Notes under the pieces: model-generated
Databases searched by the model: none
Told to the model about the DNA's origin: nothing
Seen by the model: only the letters and a program-made list of their open reading frames with translations
NCBI GenBank assembly: GCA_913064945.1
Contig: CAJYAN010000009.1
Location: 62,001 to 126,000, forward strand
Length of the DNA stretch: 64,000 bases
Origin: an uncultured Gammaproteobacteria bacterium
GTDB lineage: Bacteria; Pseudomonadota; Gammaproteobacteria; UBA6429; Thiohalophilaceae
Reading direction: 5' to 3'
Part shown: positions 1 through 9,347 of the stretch, piece by piece
Layout: every line of letters begins with the position of its first letter
Numbering within the stretch: the stretch's first letter is position 1
Program-made: the position numbers and the translations under genes

Positions 1-111
1 GATTATCGTGTAACCGGAATCACCATTGTGTGTGAATATGCCTGAAAAGCGCCGGCAGCCCGATTAGTATAGGCAGACCTTACGGAAGAGGAAAAAAGCT
101 GAAGGTATGAC

Positions 112-288
112 TCAGGCCTTCACATCCACCATTTGACCTACCGTATCAGTATTGGAATTGACCTTAGGTTCGCTATTGGCCTCGTCCGAACTTTGGTTGG
201 CGATTTCTGAGGCAACGGCCTTGGCACTCTCAACATTGCGCTGGAGTGAGGAAATGGCGGATTCGAGTGATGAACCGATCGTATTCAT
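112..288 (-). CDS. Small hypothetical protein, possibly motility-related
   Basis: A 58-residue reading frame begins with MNTIGSSLES and ends with GQMVDVKA. An AAAGGTG ribosome-binding site lies about 8 bases before the ATG, which supports it as a real gene. The sequence is polar with an amphipathic N-terminal half (SAISSLQRNVESAKAVASEIAN) and no membrane segment or cysteine. The N-terminal half recalls the D0 helix of flagellar rod/hook proteins, and the G-x-x-V-D-V-x-A ending recalls the small YjfB-like putative motility family, but neither match is firm. It lies 84 bp downstream of a second small gene on the same strand that also starts MNT, so the two may be co-transcribed. Function is unknown. 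Confidence 0.5.
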   Translation of the reverse strand: MNTIGSSLESAISSLQRNVESAKAVASEIANQSSDEANSEPKVNSNTDTVGQMVDVKA

Positions 289-372
289 GCGATGACACCT
301 TTGAAAATGGGAACTCTCTATTGCAAAGGTTTAGCGTCCTGTAACGCGCTATCTTTAATCACAAAAACAAAT

Positions 373-585
373 CTAGGCGTATTCGTCCAGCAGTTTTCCG
401 ATGGCATCATCGCCCGCTTTTACGACTTTGGCGTTGGCTTCGACCTGACGCGCTGCTTCCTGCTCCTTTACGAGTGCTTTTACGGGGTCTTCCCCGTTGG
501 CAATACGGCGGGCATTGTCCTGCATTTCCGTGAGGCCTTGCTGCATCCCGGATAGAGCATTTGTCGTCACGGCCCCAGTATTCAT
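373..585 (-). CDS. Small protein resembling flagellar rod/hook terminal (D0) domain
   Basis: A 70-residue protein preceded by GAGGG five bases before the ATG. Residues 10-30 (ALSGMQQGLTEMQDNARRIAN) have the pattern of the N-terminal rod domain of FlgB/C/E/F/G-type proteins. Residues 40-69 contain EANAKVVKAGDDAIGKLLD, close to the C-terminal coiled-coil motif of the same proteins (E-A-N-A-K-V-V-K-x-x-D-x-x-x-G-x-L-L-D). The whole exposed middle of a rod or hook protein is missing, so only the two axial helices remain. Stand-alone proteins of this type occur in proteobacteria without a known role. No flagellar gene is nearby. Being a real gene is likely; the function is a guess. Confidence 0.6.
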   Translation of the reverse strand: MNTGAVTTNALSGMQQGLTEMQDNARRIANGEDPVKALVKEQEAARQVEANAKVVKAGDDAIGKLLDEYA

Positions 586-677
586 CGCGCCCTCATAAAG
601 TGATTACCATGCCTATATATCGGCATATATTGGCTGCTATTTAAACAAATTTTGCGGTATTTTGCTATATTACCCAC

Positions 678-1292
678 ATGCTGGACTCAACTTTAAGCCC
701 AAGCCAGGCGAACACAACCCTGGTGCTGCTCTGCGGTGGCAGAAGCCGCCGTATGAATGGCCAGGACAAAGGCTTGCTGCTATTAGGAAAACAGGCCATT
801 TATTTACAGACCCTGCAACGGCTAAGACCCCAGGTCGCGCAGGTGATTATTAGTGCGAACAGGAATCTGGCAGAATATGACAAGAGCGGCTGTGTCGTGA
901 TCCGCGACACCCTGCCTGAACACCCCGGCCCCCTGGCTGGCCTGCTGTCGGCTATGCAGCAAATTGAAACGCCGTGGGTGCTTACCGCCCCCTGTGACAT
1001 GCCAAACCTGCCAACGGACTTGTTGCAACGTTTTCAGGAAAAGGCCCAGCAGGCCAATTTCCCACCAGCCCTGGTGGTCTATGACGGGCGACAACAACAA
1101 CATCTGATCTGTCTACTCAACAAATCTGTCCAGCAAAGTCTGCAAACCTATATTGCCTCAGGCCAACGTGCTGTCCATCGCTGGCTGTCACAATTGGGGG
1201 CCATTAGGGTCGACTATCACGATATGCCAGAGGCATTTTTGAACATCAACACGCCGGAAGAGTTAGCCGCAATCGAAAAGCGCTATGCCTAA
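678..1292 (+). CDS. mobA: Molybdenum cofactor guanylyltransferase MobA
   Basis: MobA transfers GMP from GTP to molybdopterin-Mo to make the guanine dinucleotide (MGD) form of the cofactor in the cytoplasm. The 204-residue product has the nucleotidyltransferase signature at residues 18-32 (LCGGRSRRMNGQDKG; the usual second residue is Ala, here Cys), GPLAGL at 84-89, and PCDMP at 105-109 whose Asp binds the metal. Length is normal. Upstream of the ATG there is no good ribosome-binding site. moeA follows 150 bp downstream on the same strand, so the pair supplies the last steps of cofactor assembly for DMSO-reductase-family enzymes, none of which lies in the window. Confidence 0.93.
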   Translation: MLDSTLSPSQANTTLVLLCGGRSRRMNGQDKGLLLLGKQAIYLQTLQRLRPQVAQVIISANRNLAEYDKSGCVVIRDTLPEHPGPLAGLLSAMQQIETPWVLTAPCDMPNLPTDLLQRFQEKAQQANFPPALVVYDGRQQQHLICLLNKSVQQSLQTYIASGQRAVHRWLSQLGAIRVDYHDMPEAFLNINTPEELAAIEKRYA

Positions 1293-1301
1293 TTCAGCCG
1301 A

Positions 1302-1327
1302 GCGGCGCGAAAATGCCCTCGCGCTGC
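1302..1327 (+). terminator. Hairpin after mobA, weak terminator candidate
   Basis: A 9-bp stem (GCGGCGCGA with TCGCGCTGC, one G-T pair) encloses an 8-base loop ten bases after the mobA stop codon. It is followed by TTCGTAATT rather than a clean T run, so termination is uncertain and transcription may run on into moeA. Confidence 0.3.
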
Positions 1328-1442
1328 TTCGTAATTGCCTACCGTTCAGCTGAGTAAGGACATTTCCTGGCGGGCAAACAACACGATCTAACCTTCAACA
1401 TTGCGCCGTACCACGTCATAATGCCATCCCCAATGACAGGAT

Positions 1443-2711
1443 ATGACCATGAGCAAACCCATTCCCACGCCCGCCTGCGACGAATTTGACCCGAATAATC
1501 TCAATGTGGAACCGGCCCGTGAACGCATTCTGAGCAACGTCTCGGTCGTCGCAGGGGTTGAGCGAGTCGCGATTCGTGACGCACTGGATCGTATTCTTGC
1601 CGCCGATATCATTTCGCCGATTAACGTACCGCCTTATGCCAATTCTGCGATGGACGGTTACGCCGTTATCGCCAGTGACCTGCCGCCGGAGGGTGAGCGT
1701 AGTCTCAAGCTCCTCGGAACTTCCTTCGCAGGTACGCCCTTTGATGGGCATGTCGGTGCAGGCGAGTGTGTGCGGATTATGACGGGCGCAAAAATGCCAT
1801 CGGGTGCCGACAGTGTCATCATGCAGGAACACGTCCGTATAGAAAAAGACAGGATTGCCATTGGCCCCGGCCACACTGCCGGACAGAATGTCCGTCATAT
1901 CGGTGAAGATATCGGAGCCGGAAAACCGGTACTAACCGCCGGCAAAAAAATCGGCCCGGCCGAACTCGGTCTCCTGGCCTCGCTGGGTACACCGGAAGTG
2001 AGTGTGTACCGCAAGTTACGGGTCGCTTTCTTCTCCACAGGTGATGAGCTGCGCTCGGTGGGCGAGCCGCTGCAGGAAGGCCAGATCTATGATAGCAACC
2101 GCTACACCCTGTTTGGCATGTTGCGGCGTTTACATGTTGACGTTATCGATATGGGCGTCATCCCGGATAAACGTGAGGCCGTGGAGCAGGCCTTCACCGA
2201 TGCCGCCGGAATTGCCGATGCCATTATAACTTCGGGAGGCGTCTCGGTTGGCGAGGCCGACTTCGTTAAAGAAACCTTACAGAAACTCGGGACTGTGGAA
2301 TTCTGGAAAATCAATGTAAAACCGGGCAAGCCCCTGGCCTTTGGCCGGGTCGATAAGGCTGTCTTTTTTGGCCTGCCGGGAAACCCGGTCTCGGTCATGG
2401 CAACCTTTTATCAATTTGCCCTGCCCGCACTCAAGGTCATGTGCGGTGAATCGCAGACCGCACCCGTCATCGTTAAAGTGCCGTGCAAAACCCTGTTGAA
2501 AAAACGACCCGGACGTACGGATTTCCAACGCGGCGTGCTTAGCTATGATGAAAAAGGCCAGCTCGTTGTTGATGGTACGGGCATGCAGGCCTCGCATATT
2601 CTCAGTGGCATGAGTCAGGCGAACTGTTTCATTATCCTTCCGCCTGAGGCAGGTGATATTGAAGCGGGAACGCTGGTCGAGGTGCAGCCCTTTGCAGGGC
2701 TGTCCTCATGA
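1443..2711 (+). CDS. moeA: Molybdopterin molybdenumtransferase MoeA
   Basis: MoeA inserts molybdate into adenylylated molybdopterin. The 422-residue length matches the family. Visible marks are the N-terminal P-P-Y-A-N-S-A-M-D-G-Y segment (residues about 59-70), the GDELRSVGEPLQEGQIYDSN motif in the middle, GGVSVGEADF, and the PGKPLAFG...FGLPGNPVSVMATF segment of the MogA-like domain that binds the pterin. An AGGA site ends seven bases before the third codon (ATG at 1449), so translation may begin there rather than at 1443; the difference is two residues. It follows mobA on the same strand and completes a small cofactor unit. Confidence 0.94.
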   Translation: MTMSKPIPTPACDEFDPNNLNVEPARERILSNVSVVAGVERVAIRDALDRILAADIISPINVPPYANSAMDGYAVIASDLPPEGERSLKLLGTSFAGTPFDGHVGAGECVRIMTGAKMPSGADSVIMQEHVRIEKDRIAIGPGHTAGQNVRHIGEDIGAGKPVLTAGKKIGPAELGLLASLGTPEVSVYRKLRVAFFSTGDELRSVGEPLQEGQIYDSNRYTLFGMLRRLHVDVIDMGVIPDKREAVEQAFTDAAGIADAIITSGGVSVGEADFVKETLQKLGTVEFWKINVKPGKPLAFGRVDKAVFFGLPGNPVSVMATFYQFALPALKVMCGESQTAPVIVKVPCKTLLKKRPGRTDFQRGVLSYDEKGQLVVDGTGMQASHILSGMSQANCFIILPPEAGDIEAGTLVEVQPFAGLSS

Positions 2712-2715
2712 CATA

Positions 2716-3939
2716 CTAGACTTCAGTCTTGTGCAGTAAGATGGGCAGAGGCGCATTATAATCCGGGTGTCGTGATTTTACTCTTAGCCACAACAAACTG
2801 AGAAACATGATGATCAGCATCGGCAGCACCCCCAGATTGACGCCGTGCCAGCCGAATAAGTGTTGCAGACTGCCCGCCGAAAGTGACGCCAGCGCGACCG
2901 TTGTAAAAACGCTAAAATCATTCAACGCCTGAGTCTTGGCGCGTTCGTATTGATGGTAAGTCGATGTCAGTAAACTGGTAGCACCGACAAAAAGAAAATT
3001 CCAGCTCAATCCCAGCAGTACCAGGGCCGTCCAAAAGTGCAGCATCGTACTTCCGAGTAGATTAATCACTACACAGCATAAGCCGAACAATGTCCCCATG
3101 AGCATAATCGGAATCACGCCAAAGCGTTTGATCAAGTGGCCGGTAAAAAAAGAAGGGGCAAACATTCCCAGCACATGCCATTCGATCACAAACGAGGTAT
3201 TGGCAAACGAGTGGGCATGATGATGCATGGCCAGGGGCGTTGCGGTCATCACCAGAGACATGACCCCATAACCAAACATTCCACAGATCAACGCGACAAT
3301 GAATCGCGGTTGTCTCACAATCACTGACAGCGGGCGTGGTTGATAGATGCGTTCCGCCGGGTCATTGTTACGGTGCGGGAGATGCAGGAACATTAGAACA
3401 AACAGGGCCAGAACATAAAAACCTACGACGGCCGCGTAACTGCCAGCAAATTCAAATGTCGTAAACCAGTTCCGGCTAAGGTTTGCCATATTGGGACCGA
3501 TAAAGGCCGCCAGCACACCACCCGCCATAATATAGGATATGGCCCGACTCTTCTTATCCTCACTCACCGCATCAGCCGCGGCAAAACGAAAATAGGTACC
3601 AAACCCGTTAAACACACCGATCAACACAGTCCCCAACAGGAAGTACCAGAAGTCCCGATGCATAATCGCCAGCGCGGCAATAGTGCCACCACCGGCACCA
3701 AAAAGCGTTGCCAGCATGAAACCTGGTTTGCGGCCGATCCGGTCCATTAGCATGGACGCCGGGATACTGGTTAACATGGTGGCAATATATTGTGCGGCCA
3801 GTGGCAGCGTCGCCAGTGATTTATCCGCTGCCAGTGAAAAACCGACCAGCGCCGCCGTTGTCACATTTAATGATGTACTGCTCATCATCAATGCCTGACA
3901 GATTGCCAGCAGCGGGACATTGCGTCTGAATGAATCCAT
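2716..3939 (-). CDS. MFS transporter
   Basis: A 407-residue integral membrane protein with about twelve hydrophobic segments and the major-facilitator motif A after the second segment (MDRIGRKPGF, residues about 64-73). AAGGA seven bases before the ATG supports the start. Substrate cannot be read from the sequence; long MFS proteins with this motif usually export drugs or small metabolites by proton antiport. The second half carries unusual His pairs in a loop (HHHAHS). It is convergent with moeA, the stop codons being only a few bases apart, and has no operon partner. Confidence 0.85.
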   Translation of the reverse strand: MDSFRRNVPLLAICQALMMSSTSLNVTTAALVGFSLAADKSLATLPLAAQYIATMLTSIPASMLMDRIGRKPGFMLATLFGAGGGTIAALAIMHRDFWYFLLGTVLIGVFNGFGTYFRFAAADAVSEDKKSRAISYIMAGGVLAAFIGPNMANLSRNWFTTFEFAGSYAAVVGFYVLALFVLMFLHLPHRNNDPAERIYQPRPLSVIVRQPRFIVALICGMFGYGVMSLVMTATPLAMHHHAHSFANTSFVIEWHVLGMFAPSFFTGHLIKRFGVIPIMLMGTLFGLCCVVINLLGSTMLHFWTALVLLGLSWNFLFVGATSLLTSTYHQYERAKTQALNDFSVFTTVALASLSAGSLQHLFGWHGVNLGVLPMLIIMFLSLLWLRVKSRHPDYNAPLPILLHKTEV

Positions 3940-4025
3940 GTGAGGTCCTTCTAGTCTTGCTGGCGTACACTGGATTACAACAGGCGCCGATGCTCATGTC
4001 ATGTAATAAATATCGTTGTGCGGCC

Positions 4026-4391
4026 TTATTTCGCCGCCTCTTCGGCCATAACCTTGTGCACTTCGGCCATCTCTATTTCACCGGCCTCTACAATCAGGCG
4101 TTCGAGATCAGAGGCCTGCATGGCGCCGGCTTCGGAAAACAGTATCACCTGCTCACGGAACAGCATCAGGGTAGGAATAGAACGAATCTGAAAGTGGGCG
4201 GCAATTTCCTGTTCCACTTCGGTATTCACCTTGGCAAAGACAACTTCGGGATGCTTGTCGGCCGCGGCCTCAAAGATCGGCTTAAAACTCTGACAGGGTC
4301 CACACCACGGTGCCCAGAAGTCGATGAGGACAAAATCATTATCATTAATCGTCGATTCGAGATTGGCACTGGTCAGGTCAATGGCTGGCAT
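4026..4391 (-). CDS. Thioredoxin
   Basis: A cytoplasmic dithiol-disulfide reductase. The active site WCGPC is at residues 29-33 within FWAPWCGPCQSFKP, and the cis-proline follows in IRSIPTLMLF. No signal peptide is present. At 121 residues it is about 12-15 longer than E. coli TrxA because of an acidic/Ala-rich C-terminal tail (MAEVHKVMAEEAAK). GGAG seven bases upstream supports the ATG. It stands alone between the MFS gene and the NUDIX gene; whether it is the main thioredoxin or a paralogue cannot be decided here. Confidence 0.9.
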   Translation of the reverse strand: MPAIDLTSANLESTINDNDFVLIDFWAPWCGPCQSFKPIFEAAADKHPEVVFAKVNTEVEQEIAAHFQIRSIPTLMLFREQVILFSEAGAMQASDLERLIVEAGEIEMAEVHKVMAEEAAK

Positions 4392-4468
4392 GGATATTCT
4401 CCGCTAGTTATATTAGAAATGGCTAATATTTTAGCAGCATATTCCAAGCCTGGCGAATCTGCAGATGA

Positions 4469-4909
4469 TTAAAGATGCCGTAACGGCGCGCCTTCGCCAG
4501 TCTCTCGGTAACGACGGTAATCCTCGAGTACCTGGGCATGGTCAAAGGCCAGCGGTGCAGGCAGGTCATCCAGTGTAAAGATACCGACACTCTTGGCATC
4601 ATCAGCCGCCTGTGGCATACCGGTAGCCTGAGCGGTATAAATCACGGTCACCGTATGGCCGCGGCTATCGCGTCCGGGATCAGAATAGACGCCCAATAGC
4701 GCCGTCAATGTCACCTCCAGACAGACCTCCTCCCTGGCCTCACGAACGGCAGTCACTTCCACCGCCTCACCCACATCGACAAAGCCACCAGGGATGGCCC
4801 AGCCATAGGGGATATTCTTGCGTTCGATCAAGACAATCGGTCGCTCGGGTTGATCAATAAGTTCGATTAAGGCATCGGCGGCGAGTAATGGCGTGACAGG
4901 TTTCGGCAT
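4469..4909 (-). CDS. NUDIX hydrolase, ADP-ribose pyrophosphatase-like
   Basis: A 146-residue single-domain NUDIX protein that would hydrolyse a nucleoside diphosphate linked to another group. The NUDIX box is at residues 42-64 (G42, E48, R56, E57, E60, E61 all present); the usual last glycine is Cys63. The surrounding ERKNIPYGWAIPGGF and the later DPGRDSRGHTV segments are typical of the ADP-ribose pyrophosphatase/NadM-type branch. The hslR stop lies three bases upstream, so the two are translated from one message. Exact substrate is not predictable. Confidence 0.85.
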   Translation of the reverse strand: MPKPVTPLLAADALIELIDQPERPIVLIERKNIPYGWAIPGGFVDVGEAVEVTAVREAREEVCLEVTLTALLGVYSDPGRDSRGHTVTVIYTAQATGMPQAADDAKSVGIFTLDDLPAPLAFDHAQVLEDYRRYRETGEGAPLRHL

Positions 4910-4912
4910 GGT

Positions 4913-5308
4913 CTATCCCGTTTGATTTTTATTGACGAAGCGAATGATTTTACGTCGTTCACGCTTATCCGGTCGACGTGCCGGTTGTGGGTTGGCGGCG
5001 GCAAGCAGCATGCGTTGTTCGTGCAGTAGCTGGCGCTGGTGAATGCTCTCAGCATTTTCTTCATACAGTGTCTGGGCAAGGCTTGCCGCAGCGCGTTTTG
5101 CAGACAGAGCCCTGACTGTGATGACAAACACGTAGGGGGTCTTGCTAATTTTTACTTCATCACCAATATGCACATCACGCGATGGCTTGACCCGCTGCTC
5201 GTTGACATGCACATGACCACCATTGACCGCTTCCACAGCCAACGCTCGCGTCTTGTAAAAACGTGCGGCCCATAACCATTTATCAAGTCTGACGGATGCT
5301 TCGCTCAC
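4913..5308 (-). CDS. hslR: Ribosome-associated heat shock protein Hsp15
   Basis: Hsp15 binds 50S subunits carrying a stranded nascent peptidyl-tRNA and helps recycle them. The S4 RNA-binding domain covers about residues 4-60 (VRLDKWLWAARFYKTRALA, then GGHVHVNEQRVKPSRDVHIGD), followed by a basic tail (RRPDKRERRKIIRF). The start chosen is GTG at 5308, four bases after a GGAG; an upstream TTG in frame has no such site. Length of 131 residues is normal. It is followed at three bases by the NUDIX gene. Confidence 0.9.
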   Translation of the reverse strand: MSEASVRLDKWLWAARFYKTRALAVEAVNGGHVHVNEQRVKPSRDVHIGDEVKISKTPYVFVITVRALSAKRAAASLAQTLYEENAESIHQRQLLHEQRMLLAAANPQPARRPDKRERRKIIRFVNKNQTG

Positions 5309-5364
5309 AACACTCCACAAAAATAAAAAAATTATAGGAGCGTCGCTCCTAGAGAAATTGTATC

Positions 5365-5988
5365 TTACTGCATTGATTTAGCTTGTAGCAAAAGACTAAT
5401 CTTCTGCCGCGCACGCTCGATTTGCTGTGGCGTCATTTTTTGTACAAGAGCCTGTCGCTGACTGCGAATACTGCCCTGTAAGCGAGGCTCACCGTTGCCA
5501 TCAAACAAGCCCGCCATATAGAGCCACTTATAGGCCTCGACATAATCCTGCGCCACACCCTCACCCGTCACGTACATCTCGGCTATGCGGACCTGGGCGG
5601 GAATGTATTCTGCCTTCGCTGATTTCTTAAACCATTTTATAGCCAGTACCGGATTATAATATTTATCATGGCGATTATGAAATTCAGCAAGTTGATACAT
5701 CGCCGCCTGGTGATGTTGTACGGCCGCCTGTCGTAACCAGTGCAGGGCCTTTTCCGGATTCACATTAACACTAAGGCCATAGTAATAACACAGCGCCACC
5801 TGGTATTGATTTTCGGCAATACCCTGCCGGGCAAGGGTGAGTTGTTGCTGGTACTGGCAGTCTTGTTGATGTGCATTCACAGCAGCGGGGTGCTGCAGTG
5901 CCACTGGCGGTGGCACCAACCATTCAGTCTCAGCAGCCGCCGCAAATGACAGGCAAAGACCTAGAAAAATAATCCCTATTTGGTACAC
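5365..5988 (-). CDS. Exported Sel1-repeat (TPR-like) protein
   Basis: A 207-residue protein with a probable Sec signal peptide (hydrophobic residues 4-18, then AAAAETEW) and three or four Sel1-type repeats of about 36 residues, seen as GIAENQYQVALCYYYGL, NPEKALHWLRQAA, NPVLAIKWFKKSA and RIAEMYVTGEGVAQDYVEAYKWL. Sel1 repeats form alpha-alpha superhelices that scaffold other proteins, often at the envelope. The start is a GTG at 5988 with AGGGA close by. It is a single gene with no informative neighbour; its partner is unknown. Confidence 0.8.
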   Translation of the reverse strand: MYQIGIIFLGLCLSFAAAAETEWLVPPPVALQHPAAVNAHQQDCQYQQQLTLARQGIAENQYQVALCYYYGLSVNVNPEKALHWLRQAAVQHHQAAMYQLAEFHNRHDKYYNPVLAIKWFKKSAKAEYIPAQVRIAEMYVTGEGVAQDYVEAYKWLYMAGLFDGNGEPRLQGSIRSQRQALVQKMTPQQIERARQKISLLLQAKSMQ

Positions 5989-6090
5989 ATCCCTGCCCTG
6001 ATAGTATTGTTATTTTGAAGCTATTCTAACTAGCAGAGCTGGCAGCAACAAGCTAGAAAAAAACGATGATTATAGGGAAGTTACATTTAT

Positions 6091-6153
6091 AGGCTGGGCA
6101 CTGCCCACCGAATAATATAGTGAAAGGCTGAAATGGTGGGCGGTGCCCAGCCT
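6091..6153. repeat. Inverted repeat, dispersed-repeat-like, between sel1 gene and glnB
   Basis: Two 19-base arms (6091-6109 and 6135-6153) are complementary with one mismatch and flank a 25-base centre. The arm reads AGGCTGGGCACTGCCCACC, and its inner GGGCANTGCCC core is itself palindromic, so each arm can also fold alone. This design recalls short REP/MITE-like intergenic repeats of proteobacteria. The remainder of the 391-bp gap (5989-6379) holds no supported gene. No second copy is visible in the window. Confidence 0.6.
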
Positions 6154-6379
6154 ACCTGGCTAAATACAAATCAACGACTTCTTTATGATCGGGAAGAGAA
6201 TATAGACAAGTAAAAATTACTTTGTCATCTGCCTGATCCTACAATTCAGGACCTACGACAATAACGTCCAGATAGTTTTATTCGCTTACAGGACCATGAT
6301 TACTGGTAAATGATCAACTTTTTTCATTATGTTAATTCTCGAACCTTCACCACAAAAATGGCCTGTGTCTGGAGAAAAC

Positions 6380-6760
<381 letters not shown>

Positions 6761-6821
6761 CTACTTAGCAAATATTGTTGCTAAGCCCCGATGCAGATCT
6801 GGCAAAATTCTCTACTTATTA

Positions 6822-8468
6822 TTAACTACGCTCACGGCCATAGCCACTGGTAATAGGATAGCGCCTATCCCGACCAAACGCACGGCGGGTGATACGTACA
6901 CCGGGCGGGGCCTGGCGGCGTTTGTATTCATTACGGTCTACCAGGCGCATCACTTTGATGATCGTCGCTCGGTCATAACCCCTGGCGACCATCGCTTCCA
7001 GACCCTGGTCCTGCTCGATGTAGGCTTCCAGGATGGCATCCAGGACATCGTAATCCGGCAGGCTGTCGGTATCTTTCTGGTCCGGTGCCAGTTCTGCAGA
7101 GGGCGGACGATCGATGACCCGTTGCGGAATGACACGGCCAAGTGAATTTCGATACTCGGACAGGCGATAGACCAGTGTCTTCGGCACATCTTTTAAGACA
7201 TCAAAACCACCGGCCATATCACCATAGAGCGTGGCATAGCCAACCGACATTTCACTCTTGTTGCCAGTGGTCAGGACGATCTTGCGTTTTTTGTTAGAGA
7301 TGGCCATCAGCAACAGGCCGCGACAGCGGGCCTGCATGTTTTCTTCGGTGGTATCGACGGGCAGGCCCTCAAACTCATGTTGGAGGAGATCCAGAAAGGC
7401 ATTAAACGCCGGTTCAATCGTGATGACCTGATACTCAATACCGAGAATCTCGGCCTCTTCCCGGGCATCCTGCACACTCATGTCGGCGGTATAGCGCGAC
7501 GGCATCATCACCGCCTCGACGCGTTCATTGCCAATGGCGTCCACCGCAATCGCCAGGGTCAGTGCTGAATCAATGCCACCGGAGAGCCCCAGCACGACGC
7601 CGGTAAAACCATTCTTTTCGATATAATCGCGCACGCCCAACACCAGCGCCTGATAGACACTGGCCTCTTCCGAGAGTCTGGCGGGCAATGCCTGAGCAAC
7701 CGGTCTGACGTCATGTTCGTCGACGACAAAATCAAGCGCGGTAATGGCTTCCTGAAATGCCGCCAGACGAAACACGACCGTGCCTTCTTTGTCCATCACA
7801 AAAGAGTCGCCATCAAATACCAGTTCATCCTGGCCACCCACCAGATTGGCATAGACCACTGGCTTGCCCGTCTCCATAATACGATCGCGCACCACGGCTG
7901 TGCGTTCCTCACTCTTGTTGAGATGATAAGGTGAGGCATTAATGTTGATAATCAACTCTGCCCCCTGAGCAACAGCCTGCTGTACCGGCTCCGGATGCCA
8001 GATATCTTCGCAAATGGTAATGCCCATTCGGATACCCTTGACCTCAATGACACACACCCCCTCACCGGTTTGAAAATAACGCTTCTCATCAAACACGCTG
8101 TAATTGGGCAGATTATGTTTATGACACTGTGCTGCCAAACCACCGTTGTGCAAATAGCCCACGGCATTGAATATCCCGTCAGGCGTCTGCGCGGGATAAC
8201 CCAGCAGGACATCAATACCTTTAACTTCTTTTTGCAAAAAGTGAATGGCCTGGGCAACGACCTCATGCACATCGTCACGCAACAACAGGTCTTCAGGGGG
8301 ATAACCGGTGAGCGCCAGTTCCGGCGTTACCAGTAAGTCCGCCTGCAGTTCATCACGTGCATGAACGGCGGCATTCAGAATCTTTCGCGCATTGCCCATG
8401 ACATCACCGACCAGTAAATTGATCTGGGCAATGGCAATACGGAGACAACGGGTGCGTTGGGCTGCCAT
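6822..8468 (-). CDS. nadE: Glutamine-dependent NAD+ synthetase
   Basis: Converts deamido-NAD to NAD using ammonia made from glutamine. The 548-residue protein has an N-terminal nitrilase-type glutaminase with the catalytic triad visible as Glu50 (TPELALTGYPPED), Lys117 and Cys153 (GITICEDIWHP), then the synthetase domain with its ATP pyrophosphatase loop SGGIDS at 296-301 and GNKSEMSVGYATLYGDMAGG later. The N-terminal domain means it does not need free ammonia. It begins four bases after the sucD stop, so sucC-sucD-nadE are one transcription unit, with glnB after it. Confidence 0.95.
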   Translation of the reverse strand: MAAQRTRCLRIAIAQINLLVGDVMGNARKILNAAVHARDELQADLLVTPELALTGYPPEDLLLRDDVHEVVAQAIHFLQKEVKGIDVLLGYPAQTPDGIFNAVGYLHNGGLAAQCHKHNLPNYSVFDEKRYFQTGEGVCVIEVKGIRMGITICEDIWHPEPVQQAVAQGAELIININASPYHLNKSEERTAVVRDRIMETGKPVVYANLVGGQDELVFDGDSFVMDKEGTVVFRLAAFQEAITALDFVVDEHDVRPVAQALPARLSEEASVYQALVLGVRDYIEKNGFTGVVLGLSGGIDSALTLAIAVDAIGNERVEAVMMPSRYTADMSVQDAREEAEILGIEYQVITIEPAFNAFLDLLQHEFEGLPVDTTEENMQARCRGLLLMAISNKKRKIVLTTGNKSEMSVGYATLYGDMAGGFDVLKDVPKTLVYRLSEYRNSLGRVIPQRVIDRPPSAELAPDQKDTDSLPDYDVLDAILEAYIEQDQGLEAMVARGYDRATIIKVMRLVDRNEYKRRQAPPGVRITRRAFGRDRRYPITSGYGRERS

Positions 8469-8472
8469 TAAT

Positions 8473-9342
8473 TTATTTCAATGCGGCCAGCATGTGTTGG
8501 CCTAACGCCGCCGGTGAATTGGCAACCTGAATACCGGCAGCCTTGAGTGCGCTAATTTTGCCTTCGGCCGTGCCTTTACCACCGGTAATGATGGCACCGG
8601 CATGGCCCATGCGTTTGCCCGAGGGAGCAGTGACCCCGGCAATATAGGCGACCACCGGCTTACTGACGTGTGCTCTAATATATTCCGCCGCCTCTTCCTC
8701 GGCCGTGCCGCCAATTTCACCAACCATGATAATGCCCTGCGTTGCCGGGTCATTTTCAAACATTGCCAAACAGTCGATAAATTCCAGACCGTGAATGGGG
8801 TCACCACCAATCCCGACACAGGTACTCTGCCCTAGACCCGTCTGTGTAGTCTGATGCACCGCTTCATAGGTCAATGTACCGGAGCGTGAGACAATACCAA
8901 TCTTGCCCGGTTGATGAATGGCGCCTGGCATAATGCCTATCTTGCACTCACCCGGGGTGATCACGCCCGGACAGTTGGGACCGATAAGTTTGGCATTAGT
9001 CCCCTTCAGCGCGGCCTTGACCTTGATCATGTCCAGCACCGGAATGCCCTCGGTAATACAGACGATGACTTCAATACCAGCATCCGCGGCTTCCAGGATC
9101 GCATCGGCGGCAAAAGCGGCCGGCACATAAATCATGCTCGCATCAGCGCCGCTTTGCTTAACCGCATCCTGTACCGTATCGAACACCGGTAACTTGAGAT
9201 GACTCTGTCCACCCTTGCCCGGCGTCACGCCACCGACCATTTGGGTGCCATAGGCAATGGCCTGCTCGGAGTGGAAGGTCCCCTGCTTACCGGTGAAGCC
9301 CTGACAGATCACTCTGGTGTTTCTATTAATTAGTATCGACAT
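8473..9342 (-). CDS. sucD: Succinate-CoA ligase alpha subunit
   Basis: Alpha subunit of the TCA-cycle succinyl-CoA synthetase. Its 289 residues show the CoA-binding Rossmann fold at the N terminus ([20 protein letters not shown]), the GPNCPG segment, [14 protein letters not shown], and the phosphohistidine loop near residue 245 ([19 protein letters not shown]). It lies five bases after sucC and four before nadE. No other TCA gene is in the window, so sucCD is separated from a sucAB operon here. Confidence 0.96.
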   Translation of the reverse strand: MSILINRNTRVICQGFTGKQGTFHSEQAIAYGTQMVGGVTPGKGGQSHLKLPVFDTVQDAVKQSGADASMIYVPAAFAADAILEAADAGIEVIVCITEGIPVLDMIKVKAALKGTNAKLIGPNCPGVITPGECKIGIMPGAIHQPGKIGIVSRSGTLTYEAVHQTTQTGLGQSTCVGIGGDPIHGLEFIDCLAMFENDPATQGIIMVGEIGGTAEEEAAEYIRAHVSKPVVAYIAGVTAPSGKRMGHAGAIITGGKGTAEGKISALKAAGIQVANSPAALGQHMLAALK

Positions 9343-9347
9343 ACCGC

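Noticed and set aside
3930-4472. 180-codon plus-strand frame over the thioredoxin gene
   Set aside because: It is the reverse complement of a gene with an intact WCGPC motif; no independent support.
4867-5127. 86-codon frame within hslR
   Set aside because: It is a shifted frame of hslR; the S4-domain frame is clearly the coding one.
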